From NCBI RefSeq assembly GCF_002159975.1, contig NZ_NFJR01000011.1, positions 36,250 to 100,249 of the forward strand: a DNA stretch of 64,000 nt, in the 5' to 3' direction. The notes beneath the pieces were generated by a model, which saw nothing but the letters and a program-made list of their open reading frames with translations, had not been told where the DNA came from and searched no databases. Source of the stretch: Barnesiella sp. An22 (lineage in GTDB: Bacteria > Bacteroidota > Bacteroidia > Bacteroidales > Barnesiellaceae). Below, in pieces: positions 1 through 10,250 of the stretch (its first letter is position 1; every line of letters starts with the position of its first letter). The translations under genes were made by a program, and so were the position numbers.

Positions 1-809
1 GTGATGGTTGTGGTGCCCAGAACGAAGATACCCAGCAGACTGACGATGCAGGCAACCAGTGTCGCGATAATCGAGAGGGCAATGATGCCACCGATGACGA
101 TAAAGAAAATCTTGAATATGCTGCGGAAAATCTCGCCTGCCGTGCTGCTCAGCGAGCTGCCGGTCGACTGTCCGCTCGTGTGCTCCTCTTCGACGGCACG
201 GCGTATGTTGTCGACGGTGGGCGTCTCGCCCCGCATCTCAAGCTTCTGAGCCGTGGTGCGGGCCTCGGGAACGCAAATCCACAACAGCAGATAAATCCAT
301 ATCGACGAAGCCCACAAAGGCAGCAGCAGAACCAGAATGACGCGCACGAGTACTACGTCGACCCCGATGTAGTAGGCAATACCCGAGGCTACACCGCCCA
401 GTACGCGGTTGTCGGGGTCGCGGTAGAGCCGGCGGCTGCGCCGATTGGGTTCGGGTGTGTTGCCGCCGTTGTTCTCATCGGCGGGTGACGAGGCCGAGGC
501 GGCCTCCCCGGAGGTTTCGCCTTCGTCGGAAGTTTCGTTCTCGAGAGGAGTCTCTATCTCGTCGGGGCGCCCCATGATGGCAATTACCTCGTTCACCTCC
601 TGGCGGGTAATCACCTGCATGCCGAATCCCAGCCGCTCCTTGAAGAGTTCGGCAATGCGGCTTTCGATGTCGTTCAGAATCTCCTGTCCGCCCTCTTCGT
701 GGGCAAAGTGCTCGTTGAGCGATTGCAGATAGGCTTCGAGCAGTTCGTAGGCATCGTCGTCTATGTTGAAGATGGTCTTGTCGAGATTGATGGTTACGGT
801 CTTTTTCAT
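1..809 (-). CDS. PspC domain membrane protein, 3' end cut by window edge
   Basis: Translating the minus strand from the ATG at 809-807 gives an unbroken frame of 269 codons to the window edge, so the C-terminus is missing. Residues 1 to about 75 form a soluble region similar to those preceding PspC domains in Bacteroidota. An acidic, Ser-rich linker follows, then a PspC core starting with LYRDPDNRVLGGV, then hydrophobic segments. PspC proteins are envelope-stress membrane proteins. The gene starts 15 bases after the PadR stop codon, so the two are almost certainly co-transcribed and PadR probably regulates the pair. Another frame overlapping this region is a shadow. The family call is firm; the signal sensed is unknown. 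Confidence 0.82.
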   Translation of the reverse strand, partial: MKKTVTINLDKTIFNIDDDAYELLEAYLQSLNEHFAHEEGGQEILNDIESRIAELFKERLGFGMQVITRQEVNEVIAIMGRPDEIETPLENETSDEGETSGEAASASSPADENNGGNTPEPNRRSRRLYRDPDNRVLGGVASGIAYYIGVDVVLVRVILVLLLPLWASSIWIYLLLWICVPEARTTAQKLEMRGETPTVDNIRRAVEEEHTSGQSTGSSLSSTAGEIFRSIFKIFFIVIGGIIALSIIATLVACIVSLLGIFVLGTTTI

Positions 810-824
810 ATGACAGTCTGGTTT

Positions 825-1151
825 TTATTGTTCTTTGATGTGGGCGACAACCTGGTTCAGTTCGTTCCAGGCGGTGTCGAGCTCCTGGAGGAAGTGTTCC
901 CCTTCGGGGGTAAGCTCGTAGTATTTGCGGGGAGGGCCCTGGGTCGACTCCTCCCACACGTAGGTGAGCAGCCCCGAGTTCTTGAGCCGGGTAAGCAGCG
1001 GGTAGAGGGTACCTTCGACCACGATGAGCTTCGAGGCTTTGAGCGATTGGATAATATCCGACACGTAGGCCCTCCGCTTTTGCAGGATGAGCAGCGTGCA
1101 ATATTCCAGTATCCCTTTTCGCATCTGCGATTTTACATTGTCTGTATTCAT
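825..1151 (-). CDS. PadR family transcriptional regulator
   Basis: This 108-residue protein has the usual length of the short PadR class. It contains the winged-helix pattern of the family: an N-terminal helix with RKGILEYCTLLIL, the wing-region sequence EGTLYPLLTRL, and PPRKYYELTPEG near residue 75. PadR proteins are dimeric repressors, often autoregulatory and released by a ligand or stress. It is the first gene of a two-gene operon with the downstream PspC gene. PadR-PspC pairs are common in Bacteroidota. The upstream region carries a possible minus-strand promoter at 1172-1179 and repeated ACTTGTA words that could be operator sites, which is inference. Confidence 0.9.
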   Translation of the reverse strand: MNTDNVKSQMRKGILEYCTLLILQKRRAYVSDIIQSLKASKLIVVEGTLYPLLTRLKNSGLLTYVWEESTQGPPRKYYELTPEGEHFLQELDTAWNELNQVVAHIKEQ

Positions 1152-1171
1152 GCTTAGTACCTTTTACGACA

Positions 1172-1179
1172 CAAATATA
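1172..1179 (-). promoter_or_regulatory. -7 element of the padR-pspC promoter
   Basis: On the minus strand this reads TATATTTG, a match to the Bacteroidota TAnnTTTG box, 21 bases before the padR ATG. No clear TTTG -33 box lies 19-21 bp upstream, as may happen for a regulated promoter. Confidence 0.5.
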
Positions 1180-1531
1180 GGTATAGTATGGTAACTTGTA
1201 TTACATAGTACTTGTAAAATAATATATTTTAACACACTGAATAGTACGTATAGGGGTGTTTGCCGGCTTGGTATGGATGGATTGGGAGCGGAGTGAGGTA
1301 GGGTGGGCGGGGAAGGCCGGTGGTGGCAGTGGCCCATGTGCCGCTGGAGGTCGAATGGTCCGGGAGTAAGGGGTATGACCGGGGTGGATTTCTGTGGCGG
1401 TTTATGTGCGGTTTGGGATTGTGTGTCGGTAGAAGTAGCAGGAGGGGGTGAACCTGTGCGGGGCCTTATGGCATGGTTGGGGGATGGTTTGGGGTGGAGG
1501 CGGCATTCGTATTTTTGCAACGCCCTATGTA

Positions 1532-1562
1532 TTGTTTAGGTATAGCCGTTGCACTATCTTTG
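1532..1562 (+). promoter_or_regulatory. Promoter of the YgjP-like metallopeptidase gene
   Basis: TTG at 1532-1534 and TATCTTTG at 1555-1562 are separated by exactly 20 bp, matching the Bacteroidota sigma-factor consensus. The start codon follows 23 bases later. Confidence 0.7.
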
Positions 1563-1585
1563 TCGGGAAAAGGAGATTTGTTCCG

Positions 1586-2296
1586 ATGGAGACATTTGAC
1601 GACGAAGAGTTCGGTACGGTACAGGTTCGGCCCGACAGCAGGGCCCGACGTCTGATATTCCGCGTGAAGGAGGGGGTGATGCAGATTACCTGTCCGACCG
1701 GATACTCGCTGGGGCGGGTGCAGACAATTGTCGACGAGAATCGGGAGCGGCTGCGGCGGCTGATGGTCCGGGGCGAGGTGGTGCAGCAACGGCGGCAGCT
1801 CACGGTGGGCGACCGCATTCCCTGCTACGGCGGTCATATCGAGCTGTTGTCCGGTCGGTTGCCCGACTGTATTCTCTTCCGATACGAGGGTACTACCTTG
1901 CAGGTGCTCTGCCCGCCGGGTACCGATCTGAACGAGCCCCGGGTGCGGCAGCAGCTCTCGCGCGGGGTTTGCCGCCTCATGTACCGGCGGGCTCAGGAGG
2001 TGTTACCCCGTCGGTTGGCCGAGGTGGCCCGTCGGGTAGGCGCCTCGCCGAGAGAGGTGACCATCGGGCGGGGCCGGCGTAAATTGGGGCACTGCACCCG
2101 CAGCAAGTCGATACAGTTGTCGTATTGTCTCATGTTCCTGCCCGAGCCGTTGATCGACTATGTCATCTGTCACGAACTGGCTCATTTACAACAGATGAAT
2201 CACGGGCCACAGTTTCACGCGCTGTGTAACCGATATTGTGGCGGCGAAGAGCTTGCGCTGCGCAAACAGTTGCGGGCATTCACCTTTTTGTTCTAA
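1586..2296 (+). CDS. YgjP/M48-like metallopeptidase domain protein (DUF45)
   Basis: The protein has 236 residues from the ATG at 1586, the first in-frame ATG after the promoter; the frame is open further upstream but would then include the promoter. The C-terminal half carries the zinc-peptidase signature HELAH at residues 196-200, followed by QQMNHGPQFH, which supplies the further conserved His of the WLM/YgjP fold. The tryptophan-rich KLGHCTRS segment matches the usual W-G-S region only loosely. The family is widespread and of uncertain cellular role; E. coli YgjP has been linked to UTP phosphatase activity, but most members are untested. It is a single-gene transcript here. Confidence 0.85.
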   Translation: METFDDEEFGTVQVRPDSRARRLIFRVKEGVMQITCPTGYSLGRVQTIVDENRERLRRLMVRGEVVQQRRQLTVGDRIPCYGGHIELLSGRLPDCILFRYEGTTLQVLCPPGTDLNEPRVRQQLSRGVCRLMYRRAQEVLPRRLAEVARRVGASPREVTIGRGRRKLGHCTRSKSIQLSYCLMFLPEPLIDYVICHELAHLQQMNHGPQFHALCNRYCGGEELALRKQLRAFTFLF

Positions 2297-2377
2297 TAAA
2301 TAAGATTATATAATGCAAAAAATATTTAAATTATAGGCGCGAAATATTCTATTTCGAGGGCTGTCAGGCCGGTAGAG

Positions 2378-2408
2378 TTGTGTATTATATAATATTGTAC
2401 TATCTTTG
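2378..2408 (+). promoter_or_regulatory. Promoter of rimP-nusA-infB
   Basis: TTG at 2378-2380, a 20-bp spacer and TATCTTTG at 2401-2408. The predicted transcript starts near 2415, giving a leader of about 57 bases that contains the hairpin at 2426-2455. Confidence 0.7.
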
Positions 2409-2425
2409 TGGCGATAGGAATGGAA

Positions 2426-2455
2426 GAGGGGGCAATGATGTCCCCTCGTTTTTTT
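2426..2455 (+). terminator. Terminator-like hairpin in the rimP leader (possible attenuator)
   Basis: GAGGGG at 2426-2431 pairs with CCCCTC at 2442-2447 across a 10-base loop. One G and seven T follow at 2449-2455. It lies after the promoter and before the rimP ATG at 2472, so it could attenuate the operon instead of ending an upstream gene. Confidence 0.55.
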
Positions 2456-2471
2456 CACTACAATAACCGTT

Positions 2472-2939
2472 ATGATAGACAAAAAAGAGTTAGCGACATG
2501 GGTCGAGGAGGGGTTGGCCGGTACCGACTGTTTTCTGGTCGATGTACAGGTGAGTCCCGACAACGTATTGACCGTAGAGATTGATAACGAAGAGGGGGTA
2601 GATATAGACCGCTGTGTGGCCCTGCACCGTTTTTTGGAATCGAAACTCGATCGCGATGTCGAGGATTATGAACTGGAGGTAGGCTCGGCCGGAATCACTT
2701 CGCCCTTCAAGGTCTTGGGGCAGTACAAGAAGAATATAGGCAACGAGGTCGAGGTGCTGACCAAAGACGGCCGCAAGCTGACCGGCGTATTGAAGAGCGC
2801 CGATGCCGACCGGTTTGTCGTGACGGTAACCCGGAAGGTGAAGAGCGAAACCAGCAAACGCAAAGTCGAGGTGGAGGAAGACATCGTTCTGGGATACGAC
2901 GAAGTAAAATATACAAAATATCTAATCAGATTTAAATAA
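2472..2939 (+). CDS. rimP: Ribosome maturation factor RimP
   Basis: The protein has 155 residues, typical for RimP, which binds pre-30S particles and helps 16S rRNA assembly around S12. The N-terminal alpha/beta domain includes the family pattern LTVEIDNEEGVDIDRCVALHR near residue 35 (with LESKL close by) and YELEVGSAGI near residue 65. The C-terminal beta-barrel spans about 85-155. It is first in a classic rimP-nusA-infB operon, with its stop codon one base before the nusA ATG. A terminator-like hairpin in the leader suggests transcriptional control of the operon. Confidence 0.95.
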   Translation: MIDKKELATWVEEGLAGTDCFLVDVQVSPDNVLTVEIDNEEGVDIDRCVALHRFLESKLDRDVEDYELEVGSAGITSPFKVLGQYKKNIGNEVEVLTKDGRKLTGVLKSADADRFVVTVTRKVKSETSKRKVEVEEDIVLGYDEVKYTKYLIRFK

Positions 2940-2940
2940 T

Positions 2941-4194
2941 ATGGCAAAAAAAGAGGAACCCGTAAGCATGGTCGATACCTTTGCTGAGTTCAAAGAGTTG
3001 AAGAACATCGAGATAACCACGATGATCAGTGTGCTGGAAGAATCTTTCCGGAATGTGTTGGCAAAGATGTTCGGGACCGACGAAAATTTCGATATAATCG
3101 TGAACCCCACCAAGGGCGATTTTGAGATATGGCGCAACCGCGAAATCGTGGAGGATGGTGCCGTGACCGACAGCAACCTGCAGGTATCGCTCTCGGAGGC
3201 CCGCAAGACCGACCCCGACTTCGAGGTGGGCGAGGAGATGACCGACGAGGTTCACTTCGAGAAGTTCGGCCGTCGTGCCATTCTGAACCTGCGTCAGACG
3301 CTGGCTTCGAAGATTCTCGATTTGCAGAAAGATGCCATTTACAACAAATACAAGGATAAAATCGGCGAGTTGGTAAGCGCCGAAGTTTACCAGATCTGGA
3401 AAAAAGAGATGTTGCTCATCGACGACGACAACAATGAGTTGCTGCTGCCGAAGACCGAGCAGATTCCGTCGGACTTCTACCGGAAGGGCGAGACCGTGCG
3501 GGCTGTGGTGCTCGACGTCGATAACAAGAACAACAATCCCAAGATTATCGTTTCGCGTACGTCGAACGACTTCTTGCGCCGGTTGTTCGAACTCGAGGTG
3601 CCCGAGATTCACGACGGGCTCATCATTATCCGCGCCATTGCCCGCATCCCGGGCGAGCGTGCCAAGATAGCCGTCGAGTCGTACGACGACCGCATCGACC
3701 CCGTAGGAGCCTGCGTGGGTGTGAAGGGGTCGCGTATCCACGGTATCGTGCGCGAACTGCGCAACGAGAATATCGACGTGATCAACTACACCTCCAACCC
3801 CTCGCTGTTTATCCAGCGTGCCCTGAGCCCTGCCAAAATCTCGTCCATCCGCTTGAACGAGGAGGAGAAGAAGGCCGAGGTATTCCTCAAGCCCGAGGAG
3901 GTTTCGCTGGCCATCGGTAAGGGCGGTTTGAATATCAAGCTGGCCTGCATGCTTACCGGCTACAACATCGATGTATATCGCGACATCGACGAGGATGAAG
4001 AGGAGGATATCTACCTCGACGAGTTCAGAGACGAGATCGACGACTGGGTAATCGAGGCCCTGAAGGGTATCGGTTGCGCCACGGCCAAGAGTGTGCTGGC
4101 CTTGCCGCGTGAGACCTTGATCGAAAAAGCCGACCTCGAAGAGAACACCGTAGACGAGGTGCTCTCTATCCTGAAAGCGGAGTTTGAAGAATAA
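2941..4194 (+). CDS. nusA: Transcription termination/antitermination factor NusA
   Basis: The protein has 417 residues. NusA binds RNA polymerase and modulates pausing, termination and antitermination. An N-terminal RNAP-binding domain (about 1-130) is followed by an S1 domain (about 130-205) and two KH domains (about 205-345), with typical segments such as [14 protein letters not shown] and the GKGG loop [12 protein letters not shown]. The acidic C-terminal part resembles a helix-hairpin-helix tail and lacks the extra acidic repeats of enterobacterial NusA. In other bacteria NusA autoregulates this operon through its leader, which fits the hairpins seen here. Confidence 0.96.
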   Translation: MAKKEEPVSMVDTFAEFKELKNIEITTMISVLEESFRNVLAKMFGTDENFDIIVNPTKGDFEIWRNREIVEDGAVTDSNLQVSLSEARKTDPDFEVGEEMTDEVHFEKFGRRAILNLRQTLASKILDLQKDAIYNKYKDKIGELVSAEVYQIWKKEMLLIDDDNNELLLPKTEQIPSDFYRKGETVRAVVLDVDNKNNNPKIIVSRTSNDFLRRLFELEVPEIHDGLIIIRAIARIPGERAKIAVESYDDRIDPVGACVGVKGSRIHGIVRELRNENIDVINYTSNPSLFIQRALSPAKISSIRLNEEEKKAEVFLKPEEVSLAIGKGGLNIKLACMLTGYNIDVYRDIDEDEEEDIYLDEFRDEIDDWVIEALKGIGCATAKSVLALPRETLIEKADLEENTVDEVLSILKAEFEE

Positions 4195-4234
4195 TCCGCT
4201 TCGGGGCCGCCATGGTGTGCGGCCTCGCGCCCCT

Positions 4235-4253
4235 GGGGCGAAAGGCCCCTTTT
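4235..4253 (+). terminator. Terminator-like hairpin between nusA and infB
   Basis: GGGGC at 4235-4239 and GCCCC at 4245-4249 form a stem with a 5-base loop, followed by TTTT. A second inverted repeat, GGCCGC with GCGGCC, lies just upstream at about 4204-4224. It may tune infB level relative to nusA; the T run is short. Confidence 0.4.
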
Positions 4254-4286
4254 CATTCTTCCATTATTTATAAACTAAAACTGAGT

Positions 4287-7211
4287 ATGTCGATAAGGTT
4301 AAATAAAGTAGCAAGAGATTTGAATGTGGGAATTCAGACGGCTGTCGAATTCCTTCAAAAGAAAGGTTTCACGGTAGAGGCCAACCCCAACGCCAAGATA
4401 ACCGACGAACAGTATGCCCTGCTCGTTAAGGAGTTCAGTAAGGATAAAAGTCTGAAACTCGAGTCGGAAAGTATCAGCCTTGAGCGGCATAAGGAGAGAG
4501 CGAAAGCCGCGGCTTCGGCCGAACCCGAAACGGCTCCGGTCAAAGAGGAGCCGAAAGAGGTGAAAACGGTTATCCCCGAGCCGCAGCGTCCCAAAGTGGT
4601 GGGCCATGTTGATCTCGATGCCCTCAATCGACCCAAGTCGGCCGACCACAGCAAGCCTCGGGAGACGCCTGTCGAGAAGAAAGAGGAGCCCAAGCCTGCC
4701 GAGAAACCGGTCGAAGAGAAGAAGAGCGAGGCAACTCCTGCCCTCGAGGTTCCCAAGCCTCAGGTCGAGAAGCCCGCTCAGCCTGTGCAACCGGCTCAAC
4801 CGGTGCAGCCTGCTGCTCCCGCCGAGCCCCAAAAGCCCGAGCCCGCACCGGCTGCCGAAGCTCCGGCCGCGCCGGCAAAATCCCAGGAATCTCCCGCTGC
4901 TCCTGCTCAGGAATCTCCCGAAACGGTCGAAAAGCGCGACGACGAAGTCTTTACGCTGGGTCGTCCTGCCTTCACCTCGAGCATCAATGTGGTAGGCCGT
5001 ATCGACCTCGATGCGTTGAACCAGCAGACTCGCCCGAAGAAAAAGAGCAAGGAGGAGAAACGCAAAGAGCGTGAGAACAAGGAGAAACAGCGTCAGGAAG
5101 CTCACAAGGCTGCTACGGGCGGAAACGACGATGCCAACTCGCAAGGCGGCGAACGTCGTAAACGTCAACGCATCAACAAGGAGAAAGTCGACATCTCGAA
5201 GAGCATTTCGTCGATGGGCGGCAACCAGCCGGCCCGGGGCGGAAACGGTAAGAACAACGGTGGCGGCAACAAACCGAATAAGCAGAAACAACGTCCCATC
5301 AAAGCCGAAGTGAGCGAAGAGGACGTTCAGAAACAAATCAAGGAGACGCTGGCCCGCCTGACTACCAAGGGTCAGAAGAAGTCGGCCAAATGGCGTAAGG
5401 AGAAACGCGAGGCCTTCTCGAATCGCGAGCGCGAACTCGCCGAAATGGAAGAGGCCGAAAGCAAGGTATTGAAATTGACCGAATTTGTGACGGCTAACGA
5501 CCTGGCTTCGATGATGAATGTGCCGGTGAACGAAGTAATTGCTACTTGCATGAGCATTGGCATGATGGTGTCGATCAACCAGCGCCTCGATGCCGAGACC
5601 ATCAATATCGTGGCCGAGGAGTTTGGTTTCAAGACCGAGTATGTGAGTGCCGAGGTAGTCGAAGCCATTCACGAAGAGGAGGACAAGGAGGAAGACCTGC
5701 AGTCGCGTCCGCCGGTAGTTACCGTGATGGGTCACGTAGACCACGGTAAAACCTCGTTGCTCGACTACATCCGCAACTCCAACGTGATTGCCGGCGAGGC
5801 CGGTGGTATCACGCAGCACATTGGTGCCTACAATGTGAAGCTCGACGACGGCCGTCGCATCACCTTCCTCGATACGCCGGGTCACGAAGCCTTCACCGCC
5901 ATGCGTGCCCGCGGTGCCCAGATGACCGATATTGCCATCATCATCGTGGCAGCCGACGACAACGTGATGCCGCAGACGGTCGAGGCCATCAACCACGCTT
6001 CGGCTGCCGGTGTGCCCATTGTCTTTGCCATCAACAAAATCGATAAACCCAATGCCAACCCCGACAAAATCAAGGAGGAGCTGGCCAATATGAACTATCT
6101 GGTCGAAGACTGGGGCGGAAAATATCAGTCGCAGGAGATTTCGGCCAAGAAGGGTACCGGAGTGCACGAACTCATGGAGAAGGTGCTGCTCGAGGCCGAA
6201 CTGCTCGATCTGAAGGCCAACCCCAACCGCAAGGCCACGGGTACGATTATCGAGTCGACCCTCGACAAGGGCCGGGGCTATGTAGCCACCGTGCTGGTAC
6301 AGAACGGAACCCTGCACAAGGGCGATGTGGTGCTGGCCGGTACCAACCACGGCCGTGTGAAGGCGATGTTCAACGAGCGTAATGCCCGCATCGAGTCGGC
6401 CGGTCCGTCGGCCCCGGTACAGATACTGGGCTTGAACGGAGCCCCGCAGGCCGGTGATACCTTCCACGTGATGGATACCGAGCAAGAGGCTCGCGAGATT
6501 GCCAACAAGCGTGAGCAACTGCAACGCGAGCTGGGCCTGCGTACCCACAAGCTGCTTACGCTCGACGACATAGGCCGTCGTATTGCCGTAGGCAACTTCC
6601 AGGAGTTGAACCTGGTTGTGAAGGGCGACGTAGACGGTTCGGTCGAGGCTCTGAGCGACTCGCTCATCAAACTCTCCACCCCCGAGATTCAGATCAACGT
6701 GCTGCACAAGGCCGTGGGTCAAATCTCCGAGTCGGATATTACGCTGGCCGCCGCCTCCAACGCCATCATCATCGGCTTCCAGGTGCGTCCCTCGGTAGCC
6801 GCCCGCCGGTTGGCCGAGAAAGAGGGCGTAGACATCCGTCTCTACTCCATCATCTACGATGCCATCGAAGAGGTGAAGGCCGCCATGGAGGGTATGTTGT
6901 CGCCCGAAATCAAAGAAGAGATTCTGGGTACGGCCGAGGTTCTCGAGACCTACCACATCACCAAGGTGGGCACGGTAGCCGGCTGTATCGTGAAGGAGGG
7001 CAAGATCAAACGCTCGAGCAAGATACGGTTGATTCGCGACGGTATCGTTATTTACAGCGGCGACCTGGGCTCGTTGAAACGCTTCAAGGACGATGTCAAA
7101 GAGGTGACTACCGGCTTTGAGTGTGGTTTGAACATTGCCAACTACAACGATGTGAAAGTGGGCGACCTCGTCGAAGCCTACGAAGAGGTAGAAGTGAAGA
7201 AAACCCTGTAA
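4287..7211 (+). CDS. infB: Translation initiation factor IF-2
   Basis: The protein has 974 residues from the ATG at 4287 ([12 protein letters not shown]), chosen because it begins exactly at the IF2_N domain; the open frame extends 25 codons further upstream into the hairpin region. Residues 60-370 are low-complexity Pro/Ala/Glu/Lys and then basic, Asn/Gly-rich. A second IF2_N-like segment ([17 protein letters not shown]) precedes the GTPase domain, with G1 GHVDHGKTS near 484, DTPGHE near 530 and NKID near 583. Domains II-IV complete the protein. IF-2 brings initiator tRNA to the 30S subunit and drives subunit joining. A terminator follows at 7242. Confidence 0.97.
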   Translation: MSIRLNKVARDLNVGIQTAVEFLQKKGFTVEANPNAKITDEQYALLVKEFSKDKSLKLESESISLERHKERAKAAASAEPETAPVKEEPKEVKTVIPEPQRPKVVGHVDLDALNRPKSADHSKPRETPVEKKEEPKPAEKPVEEKKSEATPALEVPKPQVEKPAQPVQPAQPVQPAAPAEPQKPEPAPAAEAPAAPAKSQESPAAPAQESPETVEKRDDEVFTLGRPAFTSSINVVGRIDLDALNQQTRPKKKSKEEKRKERENKEKQRQEAHKAATGGNDDANSQGGERRKRQRINKEKVDISKSISSMGGNQPARGGNGKNNGGGNKPNKQKQRPIKAEVSEEDVQKQIKETLARLTTKGQKKSAKWRKEKREAFSNRERELAEMEEAESKVLKLTEFVTANDLASMMNVPVNEVIATCMSIGMMVSINQRLDAETINIVAEEFGFKTEYVSAEVVEAIHEEEDKEEDLQSRPPVVTVMGHVDHGKTSLLDYIRNSNVIAGEAGGITQHIGAYNVKLDDGRRITFLDTPGHEAFTAMRARGAQMTDIAIIIVAADDNVMPQTVEAINHASAAGVPIVFAINKIDKPNANPDKIKEELANMNYLVEDWGGKYQSQEISAKKGTGVHELMEKVLLEAELLDLKANPNRKATGTIIESTLDKGRGYVATVLVQNGTLHKGDVVLAGTNHGRVKAMFNERNARIESAGPSAPVQILGLNGAPQAGDTFHVMDTEQEAREIANKREQLQRELGLRTHKLLTLDDIGRRIAVGNFQELNLVVKGDVDGSVEALSDSLIKLSTPEIQINVLHKAVGQISESDITLAAASNAIIIGFQVRPSVAARRLAEKEGVDIRLYSIIYDAIEEVKAAMEGMLSPEIKEEILGTAEVLETYHITKVGTVAGCIVKEGKIKRSSKIRLIRDGIVIYSGDLGSLKRFKDDVKEVTTGFECGLNIANYNDVKVGDLVEAYEEVEVKKTL

Positions 7212-7241
7212 GCCGTCAGGCCCAGGGCAAATGAGATAGAC

Positions 7242-7276
7242 AAGGCTGCTCCGGGAGACGGGGCGGCCTTTGTTTT
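7242..7276 (+). terminator. Intrinsic terminator of rimP-nusA-infB
   Basis: An 11-bp stem at 7242-7252 and 7260-7270, with two G-T wobbles and a 7-base loop, is followed by TGTTTT. Confidence 0.75.
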
Positions 7277-7348
7277 CCCGCTTCATGTGTGTTATCCCTC
7301 TTTAACGGATAATAAGACCGAAAACTCTGCTATTCAAAATAAAAAAAG

Positions 7349-7356
7349 TAATTTTG
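7349..7356 (+). promoter_or_regulatory. -7 element upstream of cvpA-sufBCDS
   Basis: TAATTTTG fits TAnnTTTG, 29 bases before the cvpA-like ATG. The -33 box is not evident. Confidence 0.45.
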
Positions 7357-7384
7357 CACCATTAACCAAACGCGAGCCGAAGCG

Positions 7385-7960
7385 ATGAACTATATCGATT
7401 TTATCATAGTGCTGATTGTCCTTATAGGTGCCTTGTACGGACTCATCAAGGGGGTGTTCCGCCAATTGGGTTCGTTGGGGGGCTTCGTAGCGGGTGTGTT
7501 GGTCTCGCGGTTGTTCGGCGGTTCGTTTGCCTCGTTGCTGCAACAGATGTTCGACTTGCCTGCCGGTGTAAGCCGCATAGCCGCCTACTCGCTGCTCTTC
7601 CTGCTGGTCTATCTCATCTGCTTGCAGTTGATGCGGCTCATCCACCACATCTCCCACCAGGTGGCGCTGGGGTGGCTCGACCGCTTGGCCGGAGCTCTGT
7701 TTGGTGCCCTCAAATACCTGGTTATCTTTAGTATACTGTTGAATCTCGTCCATATCATCGATCCCAAAGTGCGAATGCTCCCGGCCCGCGAGGTATCCAC
7801 CTCGCATCTCTACGGATATGCCTTGCGCATTGCTCCGGCTCTTTTTGCCATAGCTCAGGAGCAGCTCTCGGCCGAAAACAAACCCGCTCTCCGGTTGTTA
7901 ACACCTTGTACGATATGCGACGACTCCTATCTCTGTTGTGAAAATTGTAAAGCCGATTGA
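7385..7960 (+). CDS. CvpA family membrane protein
   Basis: The protein has 191 residues with four hydrophobic segments (about 5-25, 30-50, 65-85 and 110-130). The N-terminal pattern [22 protein letters not shown] and the following GxxxxxG motifs are characteristic of the CvpA/colicin V production family, whose roles include envelope stress tolerance. The last 25 residues are unusual for the family: a short Cys-rich tail with five Cys among [14 protein letters not shown]. It lies two bases before sufB, so it is probably the first gene of the suf transcript. The tail might bind metal, but that is only suggestive. Confidence 0.85.
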   Translation: MNYIDFIIVLIVLIGALYGLIKGVFRQLGSLGGFVAGVLVSRLFGGSFASLLQQMFDLPAGVSRIAAYSLLFLLVYLICLQLMRLIHHISHQVALGWLDRLAGALFGALKYLVIFSILLNLVHIIDPKVRMLPAREVSTSHLYGYALRIAPALFAIAQEQLSAENKPALRLLTPCTICDDSYLCCENCKAD

Positions 7961-7962
7961 AA

Positions 7963-9414
<1,452 letters not shown>

Positions 9415-9485
9415 ACTGCCGTACCCCACATCGGCGACAGGCTGCGGCCGAATAGTAAAACAGAAAAAAATAAAACCAGATATCT

Positions 9486-10241
9486 ATGTTGAAGATTACA
9501 GACTTGCATGCCAGTATCAATGGCAAAGAGATATTGAAAGGCATCGACCTCGTGGTGAAACCGGGCGAGGTGCATGCCATTATGGGTCCCAACGGTTCGG
9601 GCAAGAGCACGCTCTCGGCCGTACTGACCGGAAATCCCGCCTATGAGGTGACTCGCGGTTCGGTCGAGTTCTACGGCAAGGACCTGTTGGCCCTCTCGCC
9701 CGAAGACCGTTCGCACGAAGGGCTCTTCCTCAGTTTCCAGTATCCGGTCGAAATCCCGGGTGTGAGCATGGTCAACTTCATGCGTACGGCGGTGAACGAG
9801 CAGCGCAAGTATCGCGGACTCGAGCCCCTCTCGGCTACCGATTTCCTGAAACTCATGCGCGAGAAACGGGCGATTGTCGAGCTCGACAACAAGCTGGCCA
9901 GCCGCTCGGTCAACGAGGGTTTCTCGGGCGGTGAGAAGAAACGCAACGAGATTTTCCAGATGGCCATGCTGGAGCCCCGCCTCTCGATTCTCGACGAGAC
10001 CGACAGCGGTCTCGACATCGATGCCCTGCGCATCGTGGCCGGGGGTGTGAACAAACTCAAGAGCGAGAAGAATGCCACCATCGTCATCACCCACTACCAA
10101 CGGTTGCTCGACTACATCGCTCCCGATTTCGTGCACGTGCTCTACAAAGGCCGCATCGTGAAGTCGGGCGGGCCCGAACTGGCTCTGGAGCTCGAGGAGC
10201 GCGGATATGACTGGATTAAAAAAGAGTTGGGCGAAATTTAA
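9486..10241 (+). CDS. sufC: Fe-S cluster assembly ATPase SufC
   Basis: The protein has 251 residues, standard for SufC. It is an ABC-type ATPase with Walker [10 protein letters not shown] near residues 33-41, signature [10 protein letters not shown] near 147, Walker [12 protein letters not shown] near 168 and a switch His in ITHYQRLL. The SGGEKKRNE signature and the DETDSGLD segment are specific to SufC among ABC ATPases. It works in the cytosol with SufB and SufD. Confidence 0.97.
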   Translation: MLKITDLHASINGKEILKGIDLVVKPGEVHAIMGPNGSGKSTLSAVLTGNPAYEVTRGSVEFYGKDLLALSPEDRSHEGLFLSFQYPVEIPGVSMVNFMRTAVNEQRKYRGLEPLSATDFLKLMREKRAIVELDNKLASRSVNEGFSGGEKKRNEIFQMAMLEPRLSILDETDSGLDIDALRIVAGGVNKLKSEKNATIVITHYQRLLDYIAPDFVHVLYKGRIVKSGGPELALELEERGYDWIKKELGEI

Positions 10242-10250
10242 GAGACCGTT

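Larger units (their letters stand above)
1152..1585. other. Intergenic region between padR and the YgjP-like gene
   Basis: This 434-bp gap holds the padR promoter on the left and the YgjP-like gene promoter (1532-1562) on the right. The part near 1180-1250 is AT-rich, with ACTTGTA repeated at about 1194 and 1210. Roughly 1250-1500 is strikingly G-rich and C-poor on the plus strand, with many runs of three or more G. Frames crossing it in either direction have no recognisable domain and poor codon use, so I call no gene. Confidence 0.6.

Noticed and set aside
4299..7286. A very long open frame on the minus strand opposite infB
   Set aside because: It is the antisense shadow of infB: low-complexity composition, no domain, and the plus strand encodes unmistakable IF-2 motifs.
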